In this document: piece after piece, positions 9,319-18,622 of the stretch
How positions within the stretch are numbered: position 1 is the stretch's first letter
Layout of the letters: each line of letters begins with the position of its first letter
Source: Clostridiales bacterium
GTDB lineage: Bacteria > Bacillota > Clostridia > Lachnospirales > Lachnospiraceae
Length of the DNA: 41,475 nucleotides
Direction of reading: 5' to 3'
Assembly (NCBI GenBank): GCA_023663185.1
Contig: JAMPHY010000024.1
Location: forward strand, 1-41,475
Made by a program: the position numbers and the translations under genes
The notes under the pieces: generated by a model
Seen by the model: only the letters and a program-made list of their open reading frames with translations
What the model was told of the DNA's origin: nothing
Database searches by the model: none

Positions 9319-9693
9319 TCAACTCAGCATACCTCCAAGCATACCGCTGCCGCTGCACATTAAGAATACGGTAAGTATACGGCTTATCGGTTCTTCTATT
9401 CCTCTGTTGACAATAAGGGATACCGCCATAAGAATAAGAAAATATATGCAGCCCATAACAAGTCCCCATATAAATTTTTTCTCTCCCGCCCTTTTTCCTG
9501 CAATAAATCCTGCTAAAAAAGTAACTGCTATGTAAATAAGGATTATACAGATGGACACCACCTTCTCTGACAAGCCGAAACGGTACAGCATGAGCGCTAA
9601 GAGCAGTAAAAGCCCTGCTGTCAGGATATAGGCGGCAAGCATACACTTTAAAACAAATACTATTTTTCCACTGTCAATTATCTTTTTCTCCAT
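9319..9693 (-). CDS. TIGR04086-type small membrane protein
   Basis: A 124-residue integral membrane protein with about four hydrophobic segments: roughly 12-35, 42-63, 72-95 and 100-122, the last ending in a Gly/Met-rich stretch. Size, topology and the position directly upstream of the SCIFF pair match the TIGR04086 family of Clostridia membrane proteins, as I recall it. The ATG at 9693 follows GGAGGGG. No catalytic motif is visible and the function is unknown. Its 3' end is about 95 bp from the scfA start, and a separate promoter for scfA lies between. Confidence 0.7.
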   Translation of the reverse strand: MEKKIIDSGKIVFVLKCMLAAYILTAGLLLLLALMLYRFGLSEKVVSICIILIYIAVTFLAGFIAGKRAGEKKFIWGLVMGCIYFLILMAVSLIVNRGIEEPISRILTVFLMCSGSGMLGGMLS

Positions 9694-9743
9694 ACTGTTT
9701 CCCCTCCTTCCATATTAATGTATATTCTCTACATATTAAAAAC

Positions 9744-9772
9744 TTGACACAATATTCTCTATAATGTATGAT
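9744..9772 (+). promoter_or_regulatory. Promoter of the CNNM/CBS gene
   Basis: TTGACA (9744-9749), a 17-bp spacer, then TATGAT (9767-9772) on the plus strand, about 50 bp before the gene start. The near-consensus elements point only at the plus-strand gene. Confidence 0.65.
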
Positions 9773-9823
9773 ATGGGTTACAACACATATATACATATAT
9801 TATAAGGAGTGTGAATTTTTAAA

Positions 9824-11119
9824 TTGGATACCACAGGTGTCATACAAATTATAGCATTACTGATTCTTGTTCTATTATCAGCATTCTTTTCTTCCGCCGA
9901 GACAGCTTTAACTACGGTAAATGAAGTTCGTCTGCGCACACTGGCACAGGAAGGCTCCAAGCGCGCTGCCAGAGCGCTCTCCATTTTAAGTAAATACAGC
10001 AAGATGTTAAGCACTATTCTTATAGGAAATAACATAGTGAACTTAAGCGCGTCTTCCGTGGCAACTACTTTCGCCATCAGGACATGGGGAAACTATGCAG
10101 TCGGATTCGCTACGGGAATATTGACAATCACCATTTTGATAATCGGTGAAATTCTTCCTAAGACATGGGCTATGAGCAACGCCGAACATATCACTTTAAT
10201 TTATTCCGGAATTATACAGGCATTAATGACTGTATTCACTCCCGTGATTTTCGTAGTTGATAAGGTTGCCGCCGGAATTTCAAGACTTTTGCATATAAGC
10301 TCTGACGGCAAAGATACCAGCATTTCGGAAAATGAGCTTAAGACTTACGTAGATGTGAGTCATGAAGGCGGCGCCATTGAATCCGAGGAACGCGAACTTA
10401 TCTACAATGTATTTGATTTCGGGGATACTGTCGCCAAAGATATCATGATTCCGCGAATCCATATGACGAGTATTCATGTATCGGCTTCCTATGAAGAGGT
10501 CTTATCCACCTTCCGCGCTTTTATGTTTACGCGTATACCCGTATATGATGAGGACCCTGACGATATTATCGGAATTATCAATATCAAGGATTTCATTCTG
10601 GTAAAAGACAAGGACAAATTCCAGCTTAAGAAACTGCTCAGAAAAGCCTATTATACATATGAATATAAGAAGATTTCGGATTTGATGATGGAAATGCGGG
10701 AAAAATCGCATAATATTACCTTCGTCTTAAGCGAATACGGGGCAACGGTCGGAATGATTACAATGGAAGATATCATTGAAGAAATCGTCGGAGATATACG
10801 TGATGAATACGACGAGGACGAAGAAGAACTTATCAAAGAAATAGAACCCGGCAAATTCCTTGTGGAAGCAGGTATGAAGCTGGACGATATTAACGACGCC
10901 TTAGAAACTGAATTAAACTCTGAGGACTTCGATTCTATCGGCGGTTTGATGATTGAGCAGTTAGAAAGACTTCCTGAGAACAACGAGTCCATTCTGCTTG
11001 ATAACGAAATCACGCTTCAAGCTCAAGGCATCAATAAGAACCGTATATTGAAAGTGCTTATTACCCTGCCGGCAAAAGACAAAGACGCCAAAAAATCGGA
11101 CGAGGCTCATGCTGAATGA
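9824..11119 (+). CDS. Hemolysin-family CNNM/CBS membrane protein
   Basis: A 431-residue membrane protein of the HlyC/CorC-CNNM superfamily, linked in the family to Mg2+ or other divalent cation transport. It has an N-terminal DUF21/CNNM transmembrane domain (about 1-190, with AFFSSAETALTTVNEVR and IGEILPKTWA), a CBS pair (about 205-330), and a C-terminal CorC_HlyC domain (about 345-425) containing FDSIGGLMIEQL. The start is a TTG at 9824 preceded by AAGGAG at a long spacing; the reading begins at the expected place for the family. It is the only plus-strand gene in the first 18 kb, with its own strong promoter. The specific ion is not readable. Confidence 0.92.
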   Translation: MDTTGVIQIIALLILVLLSAFFSSAETALTTVNEVRLRTLAQEGSKRAARALSILSKYSKMLSTILIGNNIVNLSASSVATTFAIRTWGNYAVGFATGILTITILIIGEILPKTWAMSNAEHITLIYSGIIQALMTVFTPVIFVVDKVAAGISRLLHISSDGKDTSISENELKTYVDVSHEGGAIESEERELIYNVFDFGDTVAKDIMIPRIHMTSIHVSASYEEVLSTFRAFMFTRIPVYDEDPDDIIGIINIKDFILVKDKDKFQLKKLLRKAYYTYEYKKISDLMMEMREKSHNITFVLSEYGATVGMITMEDIIEEIVGDIRDEYDEDEEELIKEIEPGKFLVEAGMKLDDINDALETELNSEDFDSIGGLMIEQLERLPENNESILLDNEITLQAQGINKNRILKVLITLPAKDKDAKKSDEAHAE

Positions 11120-11122
11120 GCC
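11104..11122. terminator. Hairpin between convergent genes
   Basis: GGCTCAT (11104-11110) and ATGAGCC (11116-11122) form a perfect 7-bp stem with a 5-nt loop, overlapping the stop of the plus-strand gene and lying 7 bp from the minus-strand gene end. There is no clear T-run, so termination strength is doubtful. Confidence 0.35.
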
Positions 11123-11128
11123 CCGCGC

Positions 11129-12124
11129 TTAAGAAACTATATTCATTATCATTTCAATTTCCGTACCGTTATCCGGCGCGCTGCCGATACGCTCATGGGT
11201 TCTGTTTTCGTATATACGCCCTACTTCGTCGCTGTCAGAACCTTTTTCAATAGTGAAATATTCCAATGTCTCTGTATCTTTTTTCCATACGACATAGATA
11301 CGGAGGCATTGTTCTTTCGCTATATGCTTCTCCGGCATATCTATTCTGGTAATCTGCAGATTATCTGTCACGTTCAATGTCATTAATGAGAAATCGTCTT
11401 CCGTATACGGCACTTTTATTTCCTTAGGATATATCGTCGTAAACAATGAAATCAGAAATTTTTCCATTTCATCTTGAAGCTGCTTAAGCCCTTCTTTCTT
11501 CTTTTCATATAAAAAGACCGGTAAAAGTTCATAGGCAACACGGCTTTTGGCAAGCTGGTGGAACATCTGCTCCGTTATTTTCACGGTCTTAGGCGCTCCT
11601 GCCTGCGCCCGCTTGTGCGCCACTTCTATAAGCGGCTTAGATATAGCTACACACTGAGAAAAAGGATTGAGTATAATACCTTCTATCTTCTCCTTGTTTT
11701 CCATTACCATTGCTACGCAGGAGAAAAACGGCAGCGCTATCATCGTGCGCATCATTTCATGCTGAATGATATGCTTTCTTAAAGAAAATATCGGAAGTAC
11801 CTGTAGCTGCTCACCGGTATTCTGCCTTAAAAGGTATGGAGATATTACGGTATCCTTAGTCAGTCTCCCATCGTTTGTGCCCTGCGCATTATTCTGCGCA
11901 TTATTAACCGGTTCCAAGATTGGCACATAAACTGTCGATTTTTCAAGCTGCTCCATTATTTTGACGAAGTTTTCCTTGCTTCTGTCTTTGATAAAGACCT
12001 CGGAAATCTCGTCCAGCTTAATATTATCTTTTTCCAATTTTGCCAGTTTATCTTTATCTGTCATATTTTTATCCACTGTTACTATCACAGGCTGTTCATG
12101 CCTCTCAAATACCGTGAATGGCAA
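11129..12124 (-). CDS. SseB-domain-like protein
   Basis: A soluble protein of about 331 residues. Residues about 40-170 resemble the SseB N-terminal domain: KENFVKIMEQLEKSTVYVPIL, then GEQLQVLPIFSLRK and GIILNPFSQCVAISK. The C-terminal part is alpha/beta with no motif I recognise. The start is uncertain. The frame opens with TTG at 12124 whose Shine-Dalgarno sequence is too close; an ATG at 12064 lacks a good site. It is last in the minus-strand run behind bioY, with a 25-bp gap. Function is unknown; SseB-like proteins occur near secretion and housekeeping genes without a common role. Confidence 0.6.
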   Translation of the reverse strand: MPFTVFERHEQPVIVTVDKNMTDKDKLAKLEKDNIKLDEISEVFIKDRSKENFVKIMEQLEKSTVYVPILEPVNNAQNNAQGTNDGRLTKDTVISPYLLRQNTGEQLQVLPIFSLRKHIIQHEMMRTMIALPFFSCVAMVMENKEKIEGIILNPFSQCVAISKPLIEVAHKRAQAGAPKTVKITEQMFHQLAKSRVAYELLPVFLYEKKKEGLKQLQDEMEKFLISLFTTIYPKEIKVPYTEDDFSLMTLNVTDNLQITRIDMPEKHIAKEQCLRIYVVWKKDTETLEYFTIEKGSDSDEVGRIYENRTHERIGSAPDNGTEIEMIMNIVS

Positions 12125-12149
12125 CTCCCTTCCATATTACATTCAAATG

Positions 12150-12728
12150 CTACATAAGCCCCGCTTTTAAAAGGCTTGCCCTTATCCGGCTGCCAAGCGC
12201 ATAAGCTAAAACTACGGAAACAATATCTTTAATCAGATAAGGCGCCGATACTAAAAGGAAGGACTCCAAAAATCCGTTTTTTACTACCAGCATAAATTGT
12301 ATAACGCCGAATAAATGGCAGATTAAAAGACCAATCATACCAAGCATAATGCTTAACGCCTTATTCTTCATCATAGCCCCTACGCCGCAGAGCAGGGTGA
12401 AAATTATAAATCCCCAGATAAACCCGCCCGTATGAGCTACAAGCACCTGTACGCCGCCCCTAAATCCTGAAAATACCGGAAGTCCGACTGCGCCTATCAG
12501 TATATAAACTAAAGTACTTAACGTCCCCCTCTTCCATGCAAGAACATAGCCTGTAAGCGCTACGGCAAAGGTCTGTAAAGTTATCGGTACGCCCGATGGC
12601 ATGGGAACTGATATCTGCGTCATAATTGCAAGAACCGCCGCAAACATTCCGGTGTATACGATTTCTCTGGTAATTGGCGCAGTTGCTTTTTCTTTATTAT
12701 CTGTTAAATGAAATGCTTTTCTATCCAT
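12150..12728 (-). CDS. bioY: Biotin transporter BioY (ECF S component)
   Basis: A 192-residue integral membrane protein with about six hydrophobic segments. It has the BioY signatures ITQISVPMPSGVPITLQTFA near the N-terminus and GGFIWGF in the middle. BioY is the substrate-binding component of an energy-coupling-factor transporter that imports biotin, usually borrowing a shared EcfAAT module encoded elsewhere. AGAGGG precedes the ATG at 12728. It follows a small conserved gene by 17 bp and is probably co-transcribed with aspS. No biotin-repressor operator was identified. Confidence 0.93.
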   Translation of the reverse strand: MDRKAFHLTDNKEKATAPITREIVYTGMFAAVLAIMTQISVPMPSGVPITLQTFAVALTGYVLAWKRGTLSTLVYILIGAVGLPVFSGFRGGVQVLVAHTGGFIWGFIIFTLLCGVGAMMKNKALSIMLGMIGLLICHLFGVIQFMLVVKNGFLESFLLVSAPYLIKDIVSVVLAYALGSRIRASLLKAGLM

Positions 12729-12745
12729 AATTAATAGCCCTCTTT

Positions 12746-12991
12746 TTACTGCTGATTCGTCATCAGCTCTTTAAACTGCTCGATTAACTCCATATCCTCA
12801 GCGGATAATTTTAAATTGGAATTAAGGCTCTGTCCGTCAGCCGTCGTGACATTTATCTCTATAATGCTGCCCTCCTTAATTCCATTCTGATAAACCGCCC
12901 CAATAAATCTGGGAAATTTCGGGTGGTTCTGCTTGAACCTGTTCCAAAGATTCATCATTTGAAAAATTGCCGTAGGATTTTGAAACGCCAT
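12746..12991 (-). CDS. Small conserved protein downstream of aspS
   Basis: An 81-residue basic/polar soluble protein that I cannot assign. It begins MAFQNPTAIFQMMNLWNRFK and ends in a helical, acidic tail. The start ATG at 12991 lies 2 bp past the aspS stop, so it is translationally coupled to aspS. The bioY gene follows 17 bp later. The tight packing argues that it is a real gene rather than a chance frame. No membrane segment or catalytic motif is visible. Confidence 0.65.
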   Translation of the reverse strand: MAFQNPTAIFQMMNLWNRFKQNHPKFPRFIGAVYQNGIKEGSIIEINVTTADGQSLNSNLKLSAEDMELIEQFKELMTNQQ

Positions 12992-12993
12992 AA

Positions 12994-14793
12994 TTATTCC
13001 TGCCTTTCTGCCTGTTCAACCACAGCTATCTGTAATTCTTCAAGCTGTTTGTCGTCTACTGTTCCCGGCGCGTCCGTCATCAGACATGAAGCGTCTTTTA
13101 TCTTCGGGAATGCAATAACTTCGCGGATATTATCAGTGCCTACAAGCAGCATTACGAAACGGTCAAGTCCATAGGCAAGACCTGCATGCGGCGGAACTCC
13201 GTACTTAAAGGCGTTAAGTAAAAAGCCAAACTGAGACCACGCCTGCTCTTTCGTAAATCCAAGCACTTCAAACATTTTCTCTTGAATATCGTCCTGATGT
13301 ATTCTTACTGAACCGCCGCCAAGTTCCACGCCGTTCAATACTATGTCGTATGCTTTAGCGCGTACACGCCCCGGATCTGAATCTATATACTGCCAGTCTT
13401 CCTCCATCGGCATTGTAAACGGGTGGTGCATTGCCATAAATCTGTTTTCTTCTTCACTCCATTCAAGCAAGGGAAATTCAACTATCCATAAGAAATTAAA
13501 TTTGGATTCATCGATAAGTCCAAGCTCTTTACCAAGTTCAACGCGGACCGCGCCTAAGACACTGTAGCAAATAGAGTTTTTATCGGCGGCAAATAAAAGC
13601 AGATCGCCTTTTTCACCCTTCATGGCAGCAACCAGCGCATCAAGCTGCTCCGACGTCATAAATTTAGCGAAAGAAGATTTGTATGTGCCGTCCTCTTGCA
13701 CGCACAAATAAGCCAAACCTTTTGCCCCATATCCTTTAGCAAAATCAATAAGCGCGTCTATCTTCTTACGCGGCATTGCCGCCTGCCCCTTGACGTTTAT
13801 ACCCCTGACGGAGCCGCCTGCTTCCAAAGCGGAAGTAAATACGCCAAAACCACAGCCTTCTACAACCTGCGACACATTCACAAGTTCCATCTCAAAACGT
13901 GTATCAGGTTTATCGCTTCCATAACGCTCCATTGCTTCATTCCATGTCATTCTCGGAAGCGGAAGCTGTACGTCAAGCCCTATGGCTTCCTTACATACAT
14001 GCTGTATCAATCTTTCATTTACTTCAAGCACATCATCAACATCTACAAAAGACAGCTCCATATCCGCCTGTGTAAACTCAGGCTGTCTGTCCGCCCTTAA
14101 ATCTTCATCACGGAAGCATTTCGCTATCTGGAAATACCTGTCATATCCCGAACACATCAATAACTGCTTATATAGCTGCGGCGACTGCGGAAGTGCATAA
14201 AAACTTCCCGGATGTACGCGGCTTGGCACAAGGTAATCCCTTGCGCCTTCAGGAGTTGATTTACAAAGTATGGGAGTCTCAATTTCCAAGAATCCCTCAT
14301 TTGCCATAAAGTTTCTCATTTCCGTAACGATTTTGCTCCTAAGCATCATCTTCTGCTGTAAATCCGGTCTGCGCAAATCAAGATAACGATATTTAAGCCT
14401 TATCTCCTCTTTGGTACGGGAGTCGCTCTCAACCGGAAACGGCGGAGTATCTGCTTCAGATAAAATACGAACCTGCCTTGCACGAATCTCTATTTCGCCG
14501 GTTGCCAGATTTTCATTAACGGCTCCTGCACGCTTCTCCACTTTTCCTACCACGGCGATAACATACTCGCTGTGCATTTTTTCCGCCTTAGCGAAGCTCT
14601 CAGAACCGCAGTCGCCCTCTTCAAAAATAATCTGCAAAATACCTGAGCGGTCTCTTAAATCTACAAATATAATGCCGCCTTTATTACGCTGCTTCTGAAC
14701 CCAGCCCATAACTGTAACCTCTTCACCGACATTTTTTGTAGAAAGCTCCGCACATCTATGCGTCCTTTTCCAACCTTTCATTGATTCAGCCAT
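12994..14793 (-). CDS. aspS: Aspartate--tRNA ligase
   Basis: A 599-residue class II aminoacyl-tRNA synthetase that charges tRNA-Asp. It has an N-terminal OB-fold anticodon-binding domain (about 1-110), the catalytic core with motif 2 (FRDEDLRADRQPEFTQ), the bacterial GAD insertion (about 300-410), and motif 3 (GLAYGLDRFVMLLVG). The length matches bacterial AspS. Whether it also charges tRNA-Asn depends on genes outside the window. It follows hisS by 28 bp on the same strand. No T-box leader is present in the gap, so control must come from further upstream. Confidence 0.98.
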   Translation of the reverse strand: MAESMKGWKRTHRCAELSTKNVGEEVTVMGWVQKQRNKGGIIFVDLRDRSGILQIIFEEGDCGSESFAKAEKMHSEYVIAVVGKVEKRAGAVNENLATGEIEIRARQVRILSEADTPPFPVESDSRTKEEIRLKYRYLDLRRPDLQQKMMLRSKIVTEMRNFMANEGFLEIETPILCKSTPEGARDYLVPSRVHPGSFYALPQSPQLYKQLLMCSGYDRYFQIAKCFRDEDLRADRQPEFTQADMELSFVDVDDVLEVNERLIQHVCKEAIGLDVQLPLPRMTWNEAMERYGSDKPDTRFEMELVNVSQVVEGCGFGVFTSALEAGGSVRGINVKGQAAMPRKKIDALIDFAKGYGAKGLAYLCVQEDGTYKSSFAKFMTSEQLDALVAAMKGEKGDLLLFAADKNSICYSVLGAVRVELGKELGLIDESKFNFLWIVEFPLLEWSEEENRFMAMHHPFTMPMEEDWQYIDSDPGRVRAKAYDIVLNGVELGGGSVRIHQDDIQEKMFEVLGFTKEQAWSQFGFLLNAFKYGVPPHAGLAYGLDRFVMLLVGTDNIREVIAFPKIKDASCLMTDAPGTVDDKQLEELQIAVVEQAERQE

Positions 14794-14821
14794 CTTTATA
14801 CTTCTACTCCTTTCTTATCCG

Positions 14822-16093
14822 TCAATTTCCCGATGTTTTCAAGGGTTCTTTGTAAAATTCCTTAAATTCCATGTATCCCTGAGCGCTAAGCTGCTCTTTT
14901 TGGAATTTTTTGTTTTTATTCATATGCGCTACCAGAATCGTATTGCCGCCCTCACGCTCTTTCTGCGCCATAGTCATAACTTTGCATAACTCATCTGACG
15001 GCAGCCCCTTCTCCATAAGAAAAGCAATTTTTCTGCCTTCTTTGGGTACTTTAAAGCCGCTTTCCATAAGCAGCAGGATAATTCTTTCAAAACCGATGGA
15101 AAAGCCGCACGCCGGTACGTTATTGCCGGTAAACATGCCTACCATCTTATCATATCTTCCGCCGCCACCGCAGCTACCGCCAAATTCAGTCATAGCGATT
15201 TCAAAAATCGTCCCCGTATAATAAGACATTCCCCTTACTAATGTCGGATCAAATACAAGTTCAAAGAAATCTCCCTTAACAGCCTCGACGCTGTCTATAA
15301 TTTCCCTGAAGCTTTTATCCACGCCCTCTGGTAAAACGTCCTTTATGACATTCATAATATAATCAATGGCGTTATCCGCATTGTCTTGCCCTTTAAACAA
15401 ACTAAGATATTTCTCTACCTGCTCTTTGCCAAAGCCTGAAGCAAGCAGCTCTGCTTCCACTCCCTCAATACCTATCTTGTCCATTTTATCAAGAATAATA
15501 AAGACTTTATCGTAATCGTCTTCGGCAAACCCGCTGTATGACGCCATCGCTTTAAGAATCTGCCTGTCATTTATGCGAATCTGGAAATTCTTAAATCCCA
15601 GCTTACCAAGTGTCGTGGTAGTGGCAAGAATTAGTTCTATCTCTGCCAGATTGGACGACTCGCCCAAAATATCTATATCGCACTGTGTAAACTGACGGTA
15701 ACGCCCACGCTGCGGTCTATCCGCCCGCCAGACGCTTCCAATCTGCAAGGCTTTAAACGGGGACGGCAATTCATTGGCATGTCCTGAATAATAACGCACC
15801 AGCGGAACAGTTAAATCATAACGCAATCCGCTGTCCACTAAGTCGTTTTCTTCCTTCGCTTCGTCAATGTGCAGTTTTTCTCCCCTTTTAAGAATTTTAT
15901 ATATAAGCTTCTCGTTCTCCCCGCCCGCCTTACAGTTCAGGTTGTCGATATTTTCAACTGCCGGCGTCTCTATGGGGGTAAAACCGAAATTACCGTAGGT
16001 TTCCTTAATCACATTTATTACATAATCTCTGATTTCCATTTCTTCCGGAAGGATATCCTTCATTCCGGTTATGGGTTTCTTGCTTAAAGCCAT
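14822..16093 (-). CDS. hisS: Histidine--tRNA ligase
   Basis: A 423-residue class II synthetase charging tRNA-His. It has the N-terminal KPITGMKDILPEE start typical of the family, motif 2 (FRQ-type RGRYRQFTQCDIDILGE), the histidine loop SYYTGTIFEIAM and GGGGRYDKMVGMF, and motif 3 (GFSIGFERIILLL). The C-terminal anticodon domain is about 330-423. I chose the ATG at 16093 because GGAGGAG precedes it; the open frame extends 20 codons upstream without support. It forms a typical Clostridia pair with aspS downstream, and hemZ lies upstream. Confidence 0.97.
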   Translation of the reverse strand: MALSKKPITGMKDILPEEMEIRDYVINVIKETYGNFGFTPIETPAVENIDNLNCKAGGENEKLIYKILKRGEKLHIDEAKEENDLVDSGLRYDLTVPLVRYYSGHANELPSPFKALQIGSVWRADRPQRGRYRQFTQCDIDILGESSNLAEIELILATTTTLGKLGFKNFQIRINDRQILKAMASYSGFAEDDYDKVFIILDKMDKIGIEGVEAELLASGFGKEQVEKYLSLFKGQDNADNAIDYIMNVIKDVLPEGVDKSFREIIDSVEAVKGDFFELVFDPTLVRGMSYYTGTIFEIAMTEFGGSCGGGGRYDKMVGMFTGNNVPACGFSIGFERIILLLMESGFKVPKEGRKIAFLMEKGLPSDELCKVMTMAQKEREGGNTILVAHMNKNKKFQKEQLSAQGYMEFKEFYKEPLKTSGN

Positions 16094-16201
16094 CTTACTC
16101 CTCCGTTCAAAAAATATTCGCAAAACAAATTCGTCTGAGAAATTTATTTTCACACTATTGTACTATCTTTTTCCTTATTTTTCAAGTGAATAGCCAATCA
16201 T

Positions 16202-17692
16202 TTAACCACCGTTTAGCAACGCCCGCTTTCTCTCTATCATTTCGTCGATTTTATCTATGTAGAGTTCCACATCTTTCACGTTGTCGCAGCGTTTAATCAA
16301 GCCGTCAGGATAAACGCGCTTAGTGATTGTTCCTGCGCCACAGGCGGCTATGGTCTGTATTTCTTCGATAATAAGCATATTGTAGATTCCGTATTTTCCC
16401 TCTTTCGCATAGCCGACATTTTCAAAGTTGCCGGACATATTCTTTTGTCTGTAAAGATAATACGGCTTCATTCCCATACGCGCTGCGCCTTCTTTAGCAA
16501 TTCTCATGGTTTCGTCAGTGTTACGCATAGTTGATATTCCATTTTCTTCTATCCATGCGCTTAGTTTAGCCGCCCGTTTAATTGCCAGTGAATGAACCGT
16601 TAAGCTCTCAGGCGCAAGCTTTTCTATCGCTTTGATAGTGTCTGCTACGTCGTTTGCCGTCTCACTGGGAAGTCCCAGAATGATATCCATATTAATATTG
16701 TCAAATCCCGCTTCCCTTGCCATATTAAACGCTTCGACGACCTGTTCTACCGTATGCCTTCTGCCAATCAGTTTAAGAGTCTCTTCTTTCATGGTCTGCG
16801 GATTAATGGATATCCTTGTCACTCCATGCTTATACATTACGCTGAGTTTTTCCTTCGTAATGCTGTCCGGTCTGCCCGCCTCGACTGTAAATTCCTGCAC
16901 AGTGGAAAAATCAAACGTTGACTTTATCTTTCCAAGCAGTCTGTCTAATTCCTGCGCCGTAAGGGCAGTTGGCGTTCCGCCGCCTATGTAGACTGTATCA
17001 AGTATTTTATCTTTATACGCTTTAGCAAGATAGTCGATTTCTTTCTCCAGCGCAGTCAAATAATCCGCCACGCGCTCTTTCCAAATACTGATGGGAAAAG
17101 ATGTAAACGAGCAGTAAAGACAGGTAGTGGGGCAAAACGGTATCCCTATATACAAACTGTAACCGTCATTACGGTGCAGTCTGCTAAGTATCTCCCGCTC
17201 ACGCTCTGCTATTTCTATTCCAAGCGCGGTCTTTTCAGCGCTGACCATATGGTTATCCTGAATGTATTTGGTGATTTCAACAGGCGATTTCCCCTGCTCA
17301 AGCATACTCATGGCAATCTTAGTCGGTCTTATTCCCGTAAGATTGCCCCACGGAAGCGTGATACCAGTTTCTTCACACAAGGAGTTATATAAAAAACGTT
17401 TAAAGGCGTTCTTATAGTCTGAGTTTTTGTTATCTGCGTTTTTATCATCCGCGCTTTCGTTATCCGTACTTTCGTCAAATGACACGTCACATTTATAAAG
17501 ATGTTCGGCACGGAAGCTCACGCTTTTCTCTTCAAAAATAATCTCCATCGCCACCGGATATTCCCAAATCTTTTTATCCTTTATAACCGACTCAGGCGTA
17601 AGCAGCTTCACGTCTTCTTCGGGGTAAAACGCCTTTATCAGCGAGTGGATATCGTATTCAAATTGTGCTTTGTTTAGTTTTACAATAAACAT
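16202..17692 (-). CDS. hemZ: Coproporphyrinogen dehydrogenase-like HemZ, radical SAM
   Basis: A 496-residue radical SAM protein of the HemN/HemW/HemZ group. The cluster motif is CPTTCLYC (Cys187, Cys191, Cys194), followed by the extra aromatic/Cys context of the HemN family and the GGGTPTAL motif. The N-terminal domain (1-160) is typical of HemZ. In Clostridia the enzyme is annotated as oxygen-independent coproporphyrinogen III oxidase, but in heme-poor lineages its real role is uncertain. Residues about 75-97 are a low-complexity Asp/Asn/Lys stretch from short DNA repeats around 17405-17475. It is the first gene of the run leading to hisS and aspS. Confidence 0.9.
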   Translation of the reverse strand: MFIVKLNKAQFEYDIHSLIKAFYPEEDVKLLTPESVIKDKKIWEYPVAMEIIFEEKSVSFRAEHLYKCDVSFDESTDNESADDKNADNKNSDYKNAFKRFLYNSLCEETGITLPWGNLTGIRPTKIAMSMLEQGKSPVEITKYIQDNHMVSAEKTALGIEIAEREREILSRLHRNDGYSLYIGIPFCPTTCLYCSFTSFPISIWKERVADYLTALEKEIDYLAKAYKDKILDTVYIGGGTPTALTAQELDRLLGKIKSTFDFSTVQEFTVEAGRPDSITKEKLSVMYKHGVTRISINPQTMKEETLKLIGRRHTVEQVVEAFNMAREAGFDNINMDIILGLPSETANDVADTIKAIEKLAPESLTVHSLAIKRAAKLSAWIEENGISTMRNTDETMRIAKEGAARMGMKPYYLYRQKNMSGNFENVGYAKEGKYGIYNMLIIEEIQTIAACGAGTITKRVYPDGLIKRCDNVKDVELYIDKIDEMIERKRALLNGG

Positions 17693-17731
17693 GGCTGGTT
17701 TCTGCTCCTGTATGTATTATTTTACAGTTTA

Positions 17732-18340
17732 TCACATATTGGGAAGGTTTTTCTTTATTCTTATTTCCGTATTATTCGGGTCTCTCATTTTATATATCGT
17801 TTCCAATTCCGCAATTACAGTTTCCTTGTCACGAATTAATCCGTCGTAATGGCTGACAAGCAGATAAGGGGCGTCCAGTTCTTTCAAAATCCTTATTTCA
17901 TCTTTTAAAAGCGCCACGTTATATACATAGTAATCACCTTTTGCCTTAGTATAAAGAGCATCGCCGACAAAAGCATAGGCATGGTCTACTTCTAAACCCA
18001 GACAGCCATCGCAATGACTGGAAGGAAGCGGAAAAATATGCAGATTCCCGATATACAAATCAGTATCAACAATAATGCCTTTATGGATATTCTGATAAGT
18101 TTCTTTTGATACATATAGATTTTCTGTTTTTAATTTGTCAATATTTCCTATATGGTCTTGATGAAAATGTGACAAAACTATGTGGTAGTTTTCATTCAGT
18201 CCGCTTATGTTTTCTTCTCCGTCGCCAACATCATAAAGCCATGTAACGCTACGCTCTCTAATAATGCCAATTTCGGCTGAGAGCGGGTTTTCATTGCTTT
18301 CAATATAGCTTAACTTTTCGTTTATGGCAATTTCATTCAT
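17732..18340 (-). CDS. MBL-fold metallo-hydrolase
   Basis: A 202-residue metallo-beta-lactamase-fold hydrolase. The zinc-binding motif HFHQDH is at residues 58-63. A third ligand His is in LPSSHCDGC, the bridging Asp in FVGDALY, and a late His in LLVSHYDG. It is a short, single-domain member, perhaps hydrolysing a thioester, lactone or similar; the substrate cannot be told. The start at 18340 is preferred over 18355 because GGAGG lies 8 nt before it. The gene is 39 bp upstream of hemZ. Confidence 0.88.
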   Translation of the reverse strand: MNEIAINEKLSYIESNENPLSAEIGIIRERSVTWLYDVGDGEENISGLNENYHIVLSHFHQDHIGNIDKLKTENLYVSKETYQNIHKGIIVDTDLYIGNLHIFPLPSSHCDGCLGLEVDHAYAFVGDALYTKAKGDYYVYNVALLKDEIRILKELDAPYLLVSHYDGLIRDKETVIAELETIYKMRDPNNTEIRIKKNLPNM

Positions 18341-18533
18341 TTTGGAGTCCTCCATAAGTGCGAATTTATATAAAGCGGCTTAATACTGCTATCTTACCAC
18401 AAGCACACCCACAAATCCATTAAAACTTGCTTATGTAAAATCCGCATACTCGGAAATCACAAGCAACAAAGGCGCAAATGCCTATCTATAAGCACCCTTT
18501 TATAATAAATTGATTTTATATTTCTACCACTGG

Positions 18534-18562
18534 TTGCGTAAATGTAACGATAACTATATAGA
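18534..18562 (+). promoter_or_regulatory. Possible promoter of the small XRE gene
   Basis: TTGCGT (18534-18539), a 17-bp spacer and TATAGA (18557-18562) lie about 60 bp before the ATG at 18623. The elements are moderate matches. Confidence 0.35.
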
Positions 18563-18622
18563 AGGTAATTGATGTTTTTGATATTATTCAAGTATCAAAA
18601 CAAAACAAGGAGGAAAAATTAC

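Noticed and set aside
12729-12745. Biotin-responsive operator before bioY
   Set aside because: The gap is 17 bp and holds only the ribosome site; no inverted operator is visible.
16094-16201. T-box leader before hisS-aspS
   Set aside because: The gap is only about 108 bp and shows neither a T-box consensus nor an antiterminator.
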